Of a stretch of DNA of 64,000 bases, positions 1 through 8,524 are shown piece by piece. Source of the DNA: Paenibacillus arenosi. GTDB lineage: Bacteria; Bacillota; Bacilli; Paenibacillales; Paenibacillaceae. The position numbers and the translations under genes were made by a program. Positions within the stretch are counted from its first letter, which is position 1. Each line of letters opens with the position of its first letter. Location: contig NZ_JACYTN010000001.1 in NCBI RefSeq assembly GCF_014841135.1, positions 186,001 to 250,000 of the forward strand, in the 5' to 3' direction. The notes beneath the pieces were generated by a model. That model was given only the letters and a program-made list of their open reading frames with translations. It was not told the origin of the DNA and searched no databases.

Positions 1-1
1 C

Positions 2-1111
2 TCGTATGGTGTGCTGAAGCTAATATTTGCACAAGAGCAGCCTGAAACTTCTGATCTTCAAGTTATCGAGCTTATTATCGAGACGGCTGGTACAGCGTTT
101 GAAAATGCACGTTTGCACGAGCATGCCAACAATGTTATCCAAGAGCTGCGCCTTATTAATGAATTAACGAAACGCATTAATCAGAGCTTGCGTTTACGCG
201 ATGTGTTTGACGATGCTATGCATGAGTTGTTGCGCGTATTCCATGCTGATTTCTGCATGCTACTGCAGCTTAATGAGGACAAGTCCTTATTTGAGGTTGT
301 TTCTTCCAACATGGCTGAATATGTAGGATCGTCGTACTCCACGCAAAAAGGATTGTTTGGATACGTACTTAACTTGCGTGAACCCGTTATTATTTCTGAC
401 AGTGAAGATCATCATATTGAACGTATTCAAATGATTGAAGATTTAGGATTGCGCTCCATTATTGCGGCACCGCTGTTTAGTGGTGGTGAATTAGTGGGGA
501 TTGTGGCGGTTGCTGATAAACGTCCTCATTTCTTTACGTATGATAATTTCAAGTTGTTGCAGATGCTAAGTGCGCATCTAGGTCTTGCAATAGCGAATGC
601 GACTCTACATGATCGAGTGAAACATCTAGCGAATAAAGATCAGCTCACGGGCTTGTATGCAAGGCATTATTTGGACAAGCAAGTGAACCGTCAGCAGCAA
701 AAAGATTTTTGCGGCTCGTTAATTGTTGTAGATATTGATTATTTTAAGCAGGTTAATGATACGTTTGGTCACCAGATTGGTGATAAAATACTCGTTCAAG
801 TCAGCGATATTATTCGGTCCTCCATAAGAGAAACCGATATTGCTTCACGTTGGGGTGGAGAGGAAATTGCGGTGTACTTGCCTCAGCTTAATACAACGCA
901 AACAAAGAAAGTTGCGGAACGGATTCGTAATCGTGTAGAGCAGGAGACGGATCCAAAAGTAACGGTTTCTTGCGGAGTTGCAGAGTGGAGCTGGCAAGAT
1001 GAAAAGGTAAGTGTTGAAACGTTATTTTATCGAGCTGATATGGCACTGTACGAAGCAAAGAAAAAAGGGCGCAATGTGATTCAAATTGCAGTTGGCGAAG
1101 AACATGTATAA
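2..1111 (+). CDS. GAF-GGDEF diguanylate cyclase, 5' end outside window
   Basis: This is the C-terminal part of a protein that would make cyclic di-GMP from two GTP. The frame is open to the window edge, and the GTG at 11 lies inside what reads as the end of a first GAF domain, so the true start is upstream. A helical linker (about residues 35-65) leads into a complete GAF domain (about 70-200) and then a GGDEF domain (about 205-365). The active-site loop reads GGEEI, a permitted variant, with the substrate-binding DxD-type segment VDIDYFKQVND before it. An RETD inhibitory I-site lies five residues ahead of GGEE, which suggests product feedback. No membrane segment is visible in the part present. 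A hairpin follows the stop. The ligand of the GAF domains cannot be told. Confidence 0.93.
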   Translation, partial: SYGVLKLIFAQEQPETSDLQVIELIIETAGTAFENARLHEHANNVIQELRLINELTKRINQSLRLRDVFDDAMHELLRVFHADFCMLLQLNEDKSLFEVVSSNMAEYVGSSYSTQKGLFGYVLNLREPVIISDSEDHHIERIQMIEDLGLRSIIAAPLFSGGELVGIVAVADKRPHFFTYDNFKLLQMLSAHLGLAIANATLHDRVKHLANKDQLTGLYARHYLDKQVNRQQQKDFCGSLIVVDIDYFKQVNDTFGHQIGDKILVQVSDIIRSSIRETDIASRWGGEEIAVYLPQLNTTQTKKVAERIRNRVEQETDPKVTVSCGVAEWSWQDEKVSVETLFYRADMALYEAKKKGRNVIQIAVGEEHV

Positions 1112-1135
1112 TTGCCCTTCATATGAGTGAGTCTA

Positions 1136-1165
1136 AACGGGATGAGTCGATGTGCTCATCCCGTT
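1136..1165 (+). terminator. Intrinsic terminator after the GGDEF gene
   Basis: A perfect 11-bp inverted repeat (AACGGGATGAG at 1136-1146, its complement at 1155-1165) with an 8-nt loop, followed by a short T-rich stretch. It sits between the GGDEF stop and the ribosome binding site of the lipoprotein gene, which argues against any earlier start for that gene. Confidence 0.75.
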
Positions 1166-1198
1166 ATTTGTCTTCGTTCAGGAATGGAGGGGTCCCCT

Positions 1199-1993
1199 AT
1201 GTTGAGGAACAGGGGCTGCACAATTTGGAAGCGGAACATAATTGTAGGGATTGTCCTACTGTTACTACTCGAATTGGTAGGATGCGATGCGCCGTTCTCC
1301 CAAAAGCCAGAAGAGGTACTGACTCGTGCTATCAGTGGGATGGCAGGTAAAGATCAGTTCTTTTTCGAGGGGATAGGCGAACTGAAAGTTGGAGAAGGTC
1401 AATTAAAGACGAAGACGATTCGGTTTCAAGGTGAGGTTCATAATCACAGAAGCACCCGTATGAAAATGACTCGGCAAGAGTATGCGGAAACGACGCCTCA
1501 GCGCTGGAATCCTATTCGACTGCTTACTGATATTCGTACGTCTCATAAACAAGTGAGCTATGTGGATTCAACGGTGGCTGCTGCTGGGAATGACCTTGAC
1601 AGCTCTCCGTCAGAAGCAGATCGGCCCAAAATACTCGTGCGTGTCGATCTTGACCCTGATGAAGCTAAACGTGTGTTTGGCGAGCGAATGCTAGAGGAGT
1701 TCGATACAGCTGTTGTGCCAAGCCGAATATGGTCGCAGGGCAAGGAAGAACGTTCTGAGGCAGAACAGCAGGCACTGCAATCTCTTCTGTATAACCAAGT
1801 TGAAAGCTATCGGAATTGTTTTATTCAGATGCTTCAAGAGTCAGAAGTGAAGGCTAGTTACTATGTATGGATAGACCGCAAATCTCAGCTCCCACATCGG
1901 ATCGAAGGTCAAATGGATGTTGTGTATAAAGAGCAAGGAATTCCTTACAGAGAAGCGATTCGAACGACGGCCAAGTTTACGCAATTCCGCTGA
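1199..1993 (+). CDS. Hypothetical lipoprotein, 264 aa
   Basis: A predicted membrane-anchored lipoprotein on the outer face of the cytoplasmic membrane. The N-terminus has basic residues, a hydrophobic run (IIVGIVLLLLLELVGC) and a lipobox ending LVGC around residue 29. The rest is soluble, with a pattern of beta strands (FFFEGIGELKVG, TIRFQGEVHNH) resembling LolA-like or DUF6612-type lipoproteins, but I cannot place it in a family with certainty. The start at 1199 is chosen because GGAGGGG lies just upstream and earlier in-frame ATGs fall inside the preceding terminator hairpin. No catalytic motif is visible, and it appears to be transcribed alone. Confidence 0.72.
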   Translation: MLRNRGCTIWKRNIIVGIVLLLLLELVGCDAPFSQKPEEVLTRAISGMAGKDQFFFEGIGELKVGEGQLKTKTIRFQGEVHNHRSTRMKMTRQEYAETTPQRWNPIRLLTDIRTSHKQVSYVDSTVAAAGNDLDSSPSEADRPKILVRVDLDPDEAKRVFGERMLEEFDTAVVPSRIWSQGKEERSEAEQQALQSLLYNQVESYRNCFIQMLQESEVKASYYVWIDRKSQLPHRIEGQMDVVYKEQGIPYREAIRTTAKFTQFR

Positions 1994-2036
1994 CTTCTGG
2001 CTCCTTACATGGTACAATATCGTCATTGCGGCAAAG

Positions 2037-2065
2037 TTAACCAACAGTCAATAAGATTGTATAAT
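2037..2065 (+). promoter_or_regulatory. Possible sigma-A promoter for the M29 aminopeptidase gene
   Basis: TTAACC (2037-2042) and a perfect TATAAT (2060-2065) are separated by 17 bp, about 40 bp before the aminopeptidase start. The -35 box is only a partial match. Confidence 0.45.
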
Positions 2066-2106
2066 CGCAATTTTAACAGCAAAGGCGAACTAGAGGAGGA
2101 GCATGT

Positions 2107-3222
2107 ATGAAAGATCCTAGAATACAGAAATTGGCAGAGAATTTAGTGCAATACTCCGTAGATGTCCAACCCGGTGAACACATTTTGGTTGAAATGATTG
2201 GTTCTGAGCGTGAGCTCGTAGAATGTTTAGTTCATGAAATTGCGAAGCGCGGTGGACACCCTCATGTTGAGCTTACGGACCGCAAAGTACAGCGGGCATT
2301 GCTGATGAATGCAACGAAGGAGCAAATGGAAACGTGGAAAGAGTACGATCTCCTTCGTATGCAGCGTATGGACGGTTATATTGGCATTCGTGCAGGCGAG
2401 AACGTAAATGAAATGTCAGATGTTCCGGCAGACAAAATGAAGTTGTATGAGTCTTTCTATTCACATCCTGTACATATGGAAGAGCGTGTTAAGCGTACGA
2501 AGTGGGTCGTATTGCGCTATCCTAACGCATCGATGGCACAGTTGTCGAATACATCGACGGAAGCGTTCGAGAACTTCTATTTTGACGTATGTACATTAGA
2601 TTACACGAAAATGGACCAGGCTATGGATGTTTTGAAAGATCTCATGGAGCGAACGGATCGTGTGCGTCTAGTAGGTAAGGGAACGGATTTGACATTCTCG
2701 ATCAAAGGAATTCCAGCAGTGAAGTGCGCAGGCAAGCTTAATATTCCAGATGGAGAAATTTATACATCACCAGTTAGAGATTCTGTAAACGGCACGATCA
2801 CATACAATGCGCCAACTTTATACAGTGGCACAACATTTGAAAATGTATCTTTCCGTTTTGAGAATGGCAAGATCATTGAAGCAACAAGCAACAATACGAC
2901 ACGTCTGAACGAAATTCTAGATTCAGATGAAGGCGCTCGCTACATTGGTGAGTTCGCTATTGGTGTGAATCCATATATTCTTCACCCGATGAAAGATATT
3001 TTATTTGATGAAAAGATTACAGGTAGCATTCACTTTACACCAGGACAGGCTTATGAGCAGGCGGATAACGGCAATCGTTCCTCTATTCATTGGGATCTTG
3101 TTATGATTCAGCGTCCAGAGTATGGTGGAGGAGAAATGTATTTTGATGATGTTCTAGTACGTAAGGACGGCTTGTTTGTTCTTCCTGAATTGGACGTTCT
3201 TAATCCAGATAATTTGAAATAG
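2107..3222 (+). CDS. Aminopeptidase, peptidase family M29
   Basis: A cytoplasmic metallo-aminopeptidase of the AmpS/PepS/aminopeptidase T family that releases N-terminal residues from peptides. Its 371 aa is the usual length, and it has the family's opening region (KLAENLVQYSVDVQPGEHIL). The C-terminal metal site is recognisable: GEFAIGVNP, then a HPMKD segment, then SIHWDLV. These carry the Glu, His and H-x-D ligands known for the family, around residues 280-340. The start follows AGAGGAGG. No operon partner is evident: an HPr-like gene begins 137 bp downstream with its own ribosome binding site. Its peptide specificity cannot be told. Confidence 0.93.
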   Translation: MKDPRIQKLAENLVQYSVDVQPGEHILVEMIGSERELVECLVHEIAKRGGHPHVELTDRKVQRALLMNATKEQMETWKEYDLLRMQRMDGYIGIRAGENVNEMSDVPADKMKLYESFYSHPVHMEERVKRTKWVVLRYPNASMAQLSNTSTEAFENFYFDVCTLDYTKMDQAMDVLKDLMERTDRVRLVGKGTDLTFSIKGIPAVKCAGKLNIPDGEIYTSPVRDSVNGTITYNAPTLYSGTTFENVSFRFENGKIIEATSNNTTRLNEILDSDEGARYIGEFAIGVNPYILHPMKDILFDEKITGSIHFTPGQAYEQADNGNRSSIHWDLVMIQRPEYGGGEMYFDDVLVRKDGLFVLPELDVLNPDNLK

Positions 3223-3359
3223 AAAGCAAATAAGGTCGTAATTTCCAAGTGTGGAATGGCCGATTATTACGCTTCTCCCTTGCATCGAGAGATATATTCA
3301 AGGTATGATGGAATTAGCAAACACTCATGTGCACAGAGTTTGATATTGGAGGGATTACA

Positions 3360-3602
3360 ATGGCAGACAACAATGCTGCAGTCGTGGAAATTTCACAAAA
3401 GGCGAGCTCTTTCCGTTCTTCCATCGTGCTTCAAGCAGAAAATAAGTATATCGATGTTAAGAGCATTTTAGGCTTATTCACAACATTGGTAAACAGCCAT
3501 GCTTATGAACTACATGTTCATGGCCCGGATGCTGAAGAAGCAAAGAAAACAATGGTAGAAGTGTTCCAGAAGCACGGCCTTAACATTAACATTGTTGAAT
3601 AG
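3360..3602 (+). CDS. HPr-like protein lacking the phospho-histidine region
   Basis: An 80-aa protein similar to HPr/Crh of the phosphotransferase system. The segment NKYIDVKSILGLFTTL matches the regulatory Ser46 helix region of HPr (KSIMGV), and the C-terminal strand and helix also fit. Aligning back from Ser46 places the N-terminus within helix 1. The first beta strand and the G-x-HARPA loop carrying His15 are therefore absent, and no such motif occurs upstream in any frame I read. It cannot be a standard PTS phosphocarrier; a Crh-like regulatory role through the conserved Ser is inference. The ATG at 3360 is chosen over upstream codons because GGAGGG lies 8 bp before it. A strong terminator follows. 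Confidence 0.8.
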   Translation: MADNNAAVVEISQKASSFRSSIVLQAENKYIDVKSILGLFTTLVNSHAYELHVHGPDAEEAKKTMVEVFQKHGLNINIVE

Positions 3603-3625
3603 TTATTCTATATAACAACGTACGC

Positions 3626-3661
3626 AAAAGCCGAGTAACGTAATTCGTTCTCGGCTTTTTC
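3626..3661 (+). terminator. Intrinsic terminator after the HPr-like gene
   Basis: AAAAGCCGAG pairs perfectly with CTCGGCTTTT across a 14-nt loop and runs into a T tract, 24 bp past the stop codon. Confidence 0.92.
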
Positions 3662-3747
3662 CATACCTACATCTTGTGTTCAATGTCATGATCGTCTAAT
3701 ATGATAATAGAACAATCGTGACCTCAGGTCATAGGGGGGAATTAGAT

Positions 3748-4047
3748 ATGACATCGTCGAATGTGCTGCAACAGTTGAACGATCGAGCGCTCGCCCTGTT
3801 GGAAGATGAGGCGCATCAAATAGAGAAGCTGATTCAAGTTCAGATGGAGAACTTGGCTACACGCTACTGTCCTCTCTATGAGGAAGTGTTGGACACGCAG
3901 ATGTACGGATTCTCTCGCCAGGTCGACTTCGCTGTAAAGGCGGGTCTGTTACAAGAGCTGACAGGCAAACAGCTTGTCAGCAAGTTAGAACGGAATCTGG
4001 CAACCTTATACGAAGCATTGGAAAACCGTTCGGTATCTTCTTCGTAA
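3748..4047 (+). CDS. ylaN: YlaN family protein (UPF0358)
   Basis: A small 99-aa cytoplasmic protein of the YlaN/DUF1507 family. The signature CPLYEEVLDTQMYGFSRQVD and the following helix FAVKAGLL are nearly invariant in the family. In B. subtilis and S. aureus, YlaN has been linked to iron-responsive control through Fur; that comes from the family, not from this sequence. The start at 3748 follows AGGGGGGAA and matches the family N-terminus, so an upstream in-frame ATG at 3718 is not used. In B. subtilis ylaN sits beside ftsW; here ftsW lies 0.7 kb away on the opposite strand. A terminator follows. Confidence 0.93.
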   Translation: MTSSNVLQQLNDRALALLEDEAHQIEKLIQVQMENLATRYCPLYEEVLDTQMYGFSRQVDFAVKAGLLQELTGKQLVSKLERNLATLYEALENRSVSSS

Positions 4048-4049
4048 CG

Positions 4050-4084
4050 AAGCTTGGGTGACTGTAGTCGCCCAAGCTTTTTTG
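4050..4084 (+). terminator. Intrinsic terminator after ylaN
   Basis: AAGCTTGGG and CCCAAGCTT form the outer stem, with GAC/GTC closing the inner stem around a short loop, followed by TTTTTT. Confidence 0.93.
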
Positions 4085-4255
4085 ATCATAATATAGAATT
4101 ATAAGCATCTGCTTCTTGAATCACTTTTAACTTCTATATGATCGAAATAAGAAAGATTCTAAACGCAGCTGCTCATCCTCAAAAGATTACAATAAGCATT
4201 TTTTGTCAGAAAATTAGCATTTCACACTAAGACAACATTCGCGAAGTTTCAACAT

Positions 4256-4284
4256 TTGATTTCGGCGTTCAGTATCGGTACAAT
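4256..4284 (+). promoter_or_regulatory. Sigma-A promoter for the Asp23 gene
   Basis: TTGATT (4256-4261) and TACAAT (4279-4284) are separated by 17 bp. The -10 box ends 30 bp before the start codon of the Asp23-family gene. The rest of the preceding 170 bp is AT-rich and shows no other clear element. Confidence 0.7.
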
Positions 4285-4314
4285 ATTATCAAATGGAAAA
4301 GGAGGATGACGACG

Positions 4315-4704
4315 ATGACGGAAGAGCAATTGATGAATCAAGAGGGGAATATTCGGATATCAGATGATGTCGTCGCCACCATTGCAGGACTTGCTGCCCT
4401 TGAAACTCCAGGTATTGCTGCGATGTCAGGGGGGCTGTCGGAAGGATGGGCTAAGCGTCTTTCAGGCAAGAATGTACAAAAAGGGGTTTCAGTCGAAGTA
4501 GGGCATTTAGAGACGGCGATTGACTTGCGTATTGTAGTACTGTATGGTATGCCAATTCATGAGGTTTGTCGTCAGCTTCAGCTGACAGTTCGAGAAGCTG
4601 TACAGAACATGACAGGCCTGACAGTTGTGGAAGTGAACATCAAAGTTGAAGGTGTAGCCTTCAAAGATGAAGAACTAGATGAAATTCAGCGTGTTGTACG
4701 CTAA
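4315..4704 (+). CDS. Asp23/Gls24 family envelope stress protein
   Basis: A 129-aa Asp23-domain protein. The domain begins with the family pattern NIRISDDVVATIAGLAALE and continues with the GVSVEVG and IDLRIVVLYG strands to VEVNIKVEGVAF. Members are cytoplasmic and associate with the membrane or cell-envelope stress responses. A second Asp23 protein, YloU, is encoded at 40543-40902. The start at 4315 gives a 9-bp gap from AAGGAGG, whereas the ATG at 4306 would abut it. It appears to be a single-gene unit with its own promoter and a terminator shared with convergent ftsW. Confidence 0.88.
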   Translation: MTEEQLMNQEGNIRISDDVVATIAGLAALETPGIAAMSGGLSEGWAKRLSGKNVQKGVSVEVGHLETAIDLRIVVLYGMPIHEVCRQLQLTVREAVQNMTGLTVVEVNIKVEGVAFKDEELDEIQRVVR

Positions 4705-4705
4705 A

Positions 4706-4750
4706 GAAAAAAAGACTACAGAGGCCTAATAGGCCGGTAGTCTTTTTTTT
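4706..4750. terminator. Bidirectional terminator between asp23 and ftsW
   Basis: AAAAAAAGACTAC pairs with GTAGTCTTTTTTT around an inner GGCCTAATAGGCC hairpin. A-rich and T-rich flanks let it serve both convergent genes, and the ftsW stop codon lies inside the stem. Confidence 0.93.
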
Positions 4751-5996
4751 GTGTACGGGTTTGGGATGATTTACGCTCAGATGTCCGCTCTACACGACTC
4801 TGCTCACGGGAAATACTGAGTAGTATACCGATGCTTGTCATCGTGATAAGTAGAGATGATCCACCGTAACTGATAAATGGCAAAGTAACACCTGTAATCG
4901 GTATCGTACGAGTTACACCGCCAATATTAATAAATGCCTGGATGGCGATGCAGCCCATAATACCGACCCCCACTAGTGTGCCAAAAATATCAGGACAGCG
5001 CAGCGCGATTAATAGACCGCGCCAAACAAAGTAGGCGTAAATGAGCAAGAAGATTGATGTAAAAATAAAGCCAAGTTCTTCTGCAATGACAGCAAAAATA
5101 AAATCATTATAAGGATAAGGCAAATAGAACAGCTTCTGAATGCTTTGCCCGAATCCAGTGCCGAACCAGCCGCCATGAGCAATGGCCTTCAATGAATGAA
5201 GCAGATTGTAGCTGGCGTGTTGTGGATCATAGAATGGATCCAACCAAGACTTGATCCGATCCATCTGGTACCCTTGTGAAAAGGGGCTTCCACCGGAGAA
5301 CAAAGCGTTAATACCTAATACAATTAATATCCCTAGCACACCGACAATAAAGCAATTGAATATATGCTTCAAATTGGCGCCCCCTGCAATAACGATGACA
5401 CCTGCTGTCAATGTCAAAATAACAGCAGAACCAAAGTCAGGCTGGAGCATAATTAAGCCGACAACAACGCCGACGATAATCATGACGGGGAATAGGCCTG
5501 TCTTAAAATTACGGAAGCTCTCACCTTTCTTGGCGATTAGAGCAGACAAATATAATACAAGTGTTATTTTTGCTACCTCAGTAGGCTGTATTCCTAAGCC
5601 CCCGATTCCAAACCAACTGCGCGCTCCGTTACGCTCTTCTCCAACGTATGGAACAAGAAGAAGCATAAGAAGGGTGATTAGGAAAAATGGCATAAACCAT
5701 TTTTTGAAAAACATATACGGTATGTTCATCGTTATAAGCAACGCAATGGTACCAAGTACAGCCCACATCATTTGCTTCTTTACAAAGTAAAGGGCATCGA
5801 AGTTCATCTTTTGAGAAACAGCTGCGACGTTAGAACTCGCACTGAATATCATAACGATTCCGAAGCCGACAAGCAGTAATGTGAGTGCAAGCATTGTGAA
5901 ATCCGGCGTGCCACGGCTGAGTTGTTGTGTCTGAGGTGACTGACGTTTAGTTGGCTTAGCTGGTGGTTTGATGGATTTGTAAGTCGTCCGATTCAA
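4716..5996 (-). CDS. ftsW: FtsW/SpoVE-type peptidoglycan glycosyltransferase
   Basis: A SEDS-family membrane protein that polymerises lipid II into glycan strands with a partner class B PBP at the division septum. The 426 residues have a basic cytoplasmic N-terminus (about 1-30), roughly ten membrane segments and a charged C-terminal tail. Family hallmarks are GIGGLGIQPTEVAK, the loop PYPYNDFIFAVIAEELGF (the FtsW/SpoVE form, as opposed to RodA), and PITGVTLPFISYGGSS near the end. The start is TTG with AGAGG six bases before it. It lies 10 bp downstream of yugN and is probably co-transcribed with it. Whether it is the vegetative FtsW or the sporulation SpoVE cannot be settled by sequence alone; FtsW is favoured by the nearby ylaN. 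Confidence 0.88.
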   Translation of the reverse strand: MNRTTYKSIKPPAKPTKRQSPQTQQLSRGTPDFTMLALTLLLVGFGIVMIFSASSNVAAVSQKMNFDALYFVKKQMMWAVLGTIALLITMNIPYMFFKKWFMPFFLITLLMLLLVPYVGEERNGARSWFGIGGLGIQPTEVAKITLVLYLSALIAKKGESFRNFKTGLFPVMIIVGVVVGLIMLQPDFGSAVILTLTAGVIVIAGGANLKHIFNCFIVGVLGILIVLGINALFSGGSPFSQGYQMDRIKSWLDPFYDPQHASYNLLHSLKAIAHGGWFGTGFGQSIQKLFYLPYPYNDFIFAVIAEELGFIFTSIFLLIYAYFVWRGLLIALRCPDIFGTLVGVGIMGCIAIQAFINIGGVTRTIPITGVTLPFISYGGSSLLITMTSIGILLSISREQSRVERTSERKSSQTRTQKKDYRPIRPL

Positions 5997-6006
5997 AATG
6001 ATCCTC

Positions 6007-6354
6007 TTATGCGCTCAGAGCTTGCTTTAGTTCAGACAACTTGTCTGTAGCGGCATTGAAAATCGGTTGAGGGATAGGTGTCTCATAGTCTAAGCCATGT
6101 GGGAATGTAGCTCTTCCCATGTATACATGCTCGATTTCAAGCAAAGCATCAGGCTTTTCTAGCTTGCCCTCTGTTACTCTCGTGTTAATGCGCAAATAGT
6201 AATCTTCGCCGCTTTTTTTGTCTTCGATCTTGAAATCATATGTAGCGCGGTAATATTCCCATTGCCAGCGAACGAAGCCGAGTGATTCACTAACTTCGTC
6301 AATGTGTGCTAAGTCCGTTACAAGCCCATTAAGGCCGGAGTTGTCAATAATCAT
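6007..6354 (-). CDS. yugN: YugN-like family protein
   Basis: A 115-aa protein of the YugN-like family, whose function is unknown. The N-terminal part (IDEVSESLGFVRWQWEYYRATYDFKIED) and a central beta-rich part (YYLRINTRVTEGKLE) fit the family, and the length is typical. The ATG start is preceded by GGGAGG. It leads a probable two-gene unit with ftsW on the minus strand. No membrane segment or catalytic motif is visible. The 315 bp upstream separates it from a divergently transcribed amidohydrolase gene. Confidence 0.82.
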   Translation of the reverse strand: MIIDNSGLNGLVTDLAHIDEVSESLGFVRWQWEYYRATYDFKIEDKKSGEDYYLRINTRVTEGKLEKPDALLEIEHVYMGRATFPHGLDYETPIPQPIFNAATDKLSELKQALSA

Positions 6355-6669
6355 GTGCCGATTCCTCCCTTATTCTACTAACGTCTAGTTCAACCTCCAT
6401 TCCATGATAGTATGTTTCTACATCAACCGCAAGATATCCCAGTAGGGAAGGAGCGAAGATGGCGATTTTTAACAAAAAAAAGAATGCGTTTCATTTTCGT
6501 AATATAGTCCGTTCAAGGAAAAAGATTGTGTTACAATAATAGGAAATCTAACGAACAGCATCTACATATATAAGCGGATGCGTGTGGTAAATAAGTGTAT
6601 TCGCGTGATACATGAAAAACAGTCACATACATAAATAAAACTTGTACCAGCAGAAGGGTGGAAGTAAGG
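6355..6669. other. Divergent intergenic region, yugN / amidohydrolase
   Basis: This 315-bp gap must hold promoters for both divergent genes. A TACAAT at about 6533-6538 could be a -10 box for the amidohydrolase, but no good -35 sits at the right distance. I see no RNA gene, no strong hairpin and no open frame with a ribosome binding site. Confidence 0.4.
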
Positions 6670-7878
6670 ATGAGGTATAATTGGTTCAATCAACAGCTGC
6701 TAGAACTGAACGACCAGATAGTAGCATGGCGTCGATATTTACATCAGCATCCTGAACGTTCCTATCATGAAGAGCAGACTGCAAGCTATATAGCGGAGCA
6801 GCTAGATACGATGGGGATTGACTATCGTAGTGGAGTTGGTGGTCATGGTATCGTCGCTACTATTTTCGCTAATGAACAGGATAGTGCTCCGATTGTAGCC
6901 TTGCGTGCTGATATGGATGCGCTAGAAATACAGGATGAAAAGCAGTGTGAGTATACATCGACTGTGCCTGGGACGATGCACGCGTGCGGTCATGATGGAC
7001 ATATGGCTACTTTGTTGGCGGTAGCGAGTGTGCTGCAGCGTAATAGAGACAAATGGCGAGGGCAAGTTCGCTTACTGTTTCAACCAGCTGAAGAGGTTAG
7101 TCCTGGTGGAGCTCAGCAGATGATCAAAGATGGAGCGTTAGATGGTGTTTCCTCCATATATGGGGTTCACCTCTGGACACCGATTCCTTACGGAAAGTTT
7201 GCTATTTGCGAGGGGCCAATGATGGCGGCAGTAGATGACTTTTTCTTAACGATAAATGGAAAGGGCGGACATGGTGGAATGCCGCATACTTGTATCGATG
7301 CGGTAGTCGTTGGTGCCGCGCTTGTGCAGCAATTGCAAACGATTGTTAGTCGTCACCTCTCTCCACTAGAGCCTGCTGTTGTCTCTGTTGGTACGCTGCA
7401 AGCAGGAAAGACCCAAAATATTATTGCAGACCGAGCCATCATGAATGGTACACTCCGTTCGTTTAGTCCGGTTGTTCGAGAGCAAATAATCGAACGTTTG
7501 GAGCATATTACACGACATGTTTGCGAGATGTATGGCGCTTCGTATGATTTACACATTCGACGTGGATATCCTGCATTGAATAATGATTTGATTGAGACGG
7601 AGCGTATGCGTGCGGTAGCTGTTGAACAGTTTGGTGCAGCAGCGTTGGAAGTAGCTGAGAAAATGATGCCCGCTGAAGACTTTGCCTACTACGGTCAGCA
7701 TATACCTGCCTCATTCATGCTAGTAGGTGCTGGTAATGAACAAGAAGCGAAGTACCCTCATCATCATCCAATGTTTGATTTCGATGAGCAAGCTATGATT
7801 CTAGCAGCAGAGCTGCTTGGTGTGACAGCGTTGGAGGCACTAGAACAGAAATACCTTGAGGTTGGTGTGAATGCATAA
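6670..7878 (+). CDS. M20 family amidohydrolase
   Basis: A zinc-dependent amidohydrolase of the hippurate/IAA-amino acid hydrolase subgroup (M20D), which cleaves N-acyl or N-acetyl amino acid conjugates in the cytoplasm. Metal-binding segments are present in order: LRADMDALEIQ (about residue 80), HACGHDGHMATLL (about 103), FQPAEEVSPGGA (about 137) and a C-terminal HHHPMFDFDE. A dimerisation lid domain follows GGHGGMPH. The 402-aa length is normal. The ATG at 6670 follows AAGGGTGG; a GTG at 6658 in the same frame would add four residues. Substrate is unknown, and no pathway partner sits beside it. Confidence 0.9.
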   Translation: MRYNWFNQQLLELNDQIVAWRRYLHQHPERSYHEEQTASYIAEQLDTMGIDYRSGVGGHGIVATIFANEQDSAPIVALRADMDALEIQDEKQCEYTSTVPGTMHACGHDGHMATLLAVASVLQRNRDKWRGQVRLLFQPAEEVSPGGAQQMIKDGALDGVSSIYGVHLWTPIPYGKFAICEGPMMAAVDDFFLTINGKGGHGGMPHTCIDAVVVGAALVQQLQTIVSRHLSPLEPAVVSVGTLQAGKTQNIIADRAIMNGTLRSFSPVVREQIIERLEHITRHVCEMYGASYDLHIRRGYPALNNDLIETERMRAVAVEQFGAAALEVAEKMMPAEDFAYYGQHIPASFMLVGAGNEQEAKYPHHHPMFDFDEQAMILAAELLGVTALEALEQKYLEVGVNA

Positions 7879-7974
7879 AAGTCGAGAAGGAGTTAGCCGT
7901 GAATGAGGGCATAGCTTTGAGGGGATGATAACCATTGTTGGTACAATGTAAAGTATCCTCAGGAGGAATGGGCT

Positions 7975-8400
7975 ATGACCATCGTTCGTGAAGTAATGAC
8001 TACGTCTTGTGCTTCGCTCACGCTGCTGGATAATGTGTATGAAGCTGCTGTGATGATGAAGGAACATAATATTGGCTTTGTTCCTGTAGTAGATCAAGGG
8101 CTTGTTGTCGGCGTTGTAACGGATAGAGATATTGTCATTCGCGGTGTAGCGGGAAAAAGGCCTAATTCGGCTCGGATTCGAGATGTGATGACAGAAGCAA
8201 TTATAGCTGTAGGACCGGATACATCTATTGAGGCTGCTGCTGCGTTAATGTCCGATAAACAAATACGTCGCTTGCTCGTTACGAATAATGGCAGACTAGA
8301 AGGGATTGTGGCACTAGGCGACCTAGCTGTTCGTACGCCACTTGTTAATGAGGCGGGGCATGCGTTAAGTGAAATTTCGGAGTCGTCGTATACGCATTAA
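7975..8400 (+). CDS. CBS-pair domain protein
   Basis: A 141-aa protein made almost wholly of two CBS motifs (about 5-60 and 70-125), similar to B. subtilis YhcV. Such pairs bind adenosine nucleotides and usually act as small cytoplasmic energy sensors. Characteristic segments are VPVVDQGLVVGVVTDRDIV in the first repeat and IRRLLVTNNGRLEGIVALGDLA in the second. The start follows AGGAGG. It is a single gene between the amidohydrolase and a terminator; no effector domain is fused to it, and its partner is not evident. Confidence 0.88.
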   Translation: MTIVREVMTTSCASLTLLDNVYEAAVMMKEHNIGFVPVVDQGLVVGVVTDRDIVIRGVAGKRPNSARIRDVMTEAIIAVGPDTSIEAAAALMSDKQIRRLLVTNNGRLEGIVALGDLAVRTPLVNEAGHALSEISESSYTH

Positions 8401-8423
8401 TGATTAGGAATTCGGTTAATACG

Positions 8424-8503
8424 ATCATCTTTTTCCTGAGTGTATGCGCTTCTTCGGGTGAGCAAGCGGCCCGAAGTGCTGCGTAGGGGAAGATGATTTT
8501 TTT
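8424..8503 (+). terminator. Long branched terminator after the CBS gene
   Basis: ATCATCTTTTTCC pairs with GGGGAAGATGAT over about 60 nt. A second helix (CTTCGGG/CCCGAAG) lies inside, and T7 follows the outer stem. It ends just before the ribosome binding site of the XPB helicase gene. Confidence 0.82.
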
Positions 8504-8524
8504 ATATGCATTAGGAGGCACGGC

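Noticed and set aside
1123-1350. Overlapping short frame at the lipoprotein start
   Set aside because: It runs in another frame across the terminator and the lipoprotein signal peptide, and has no family similarity.
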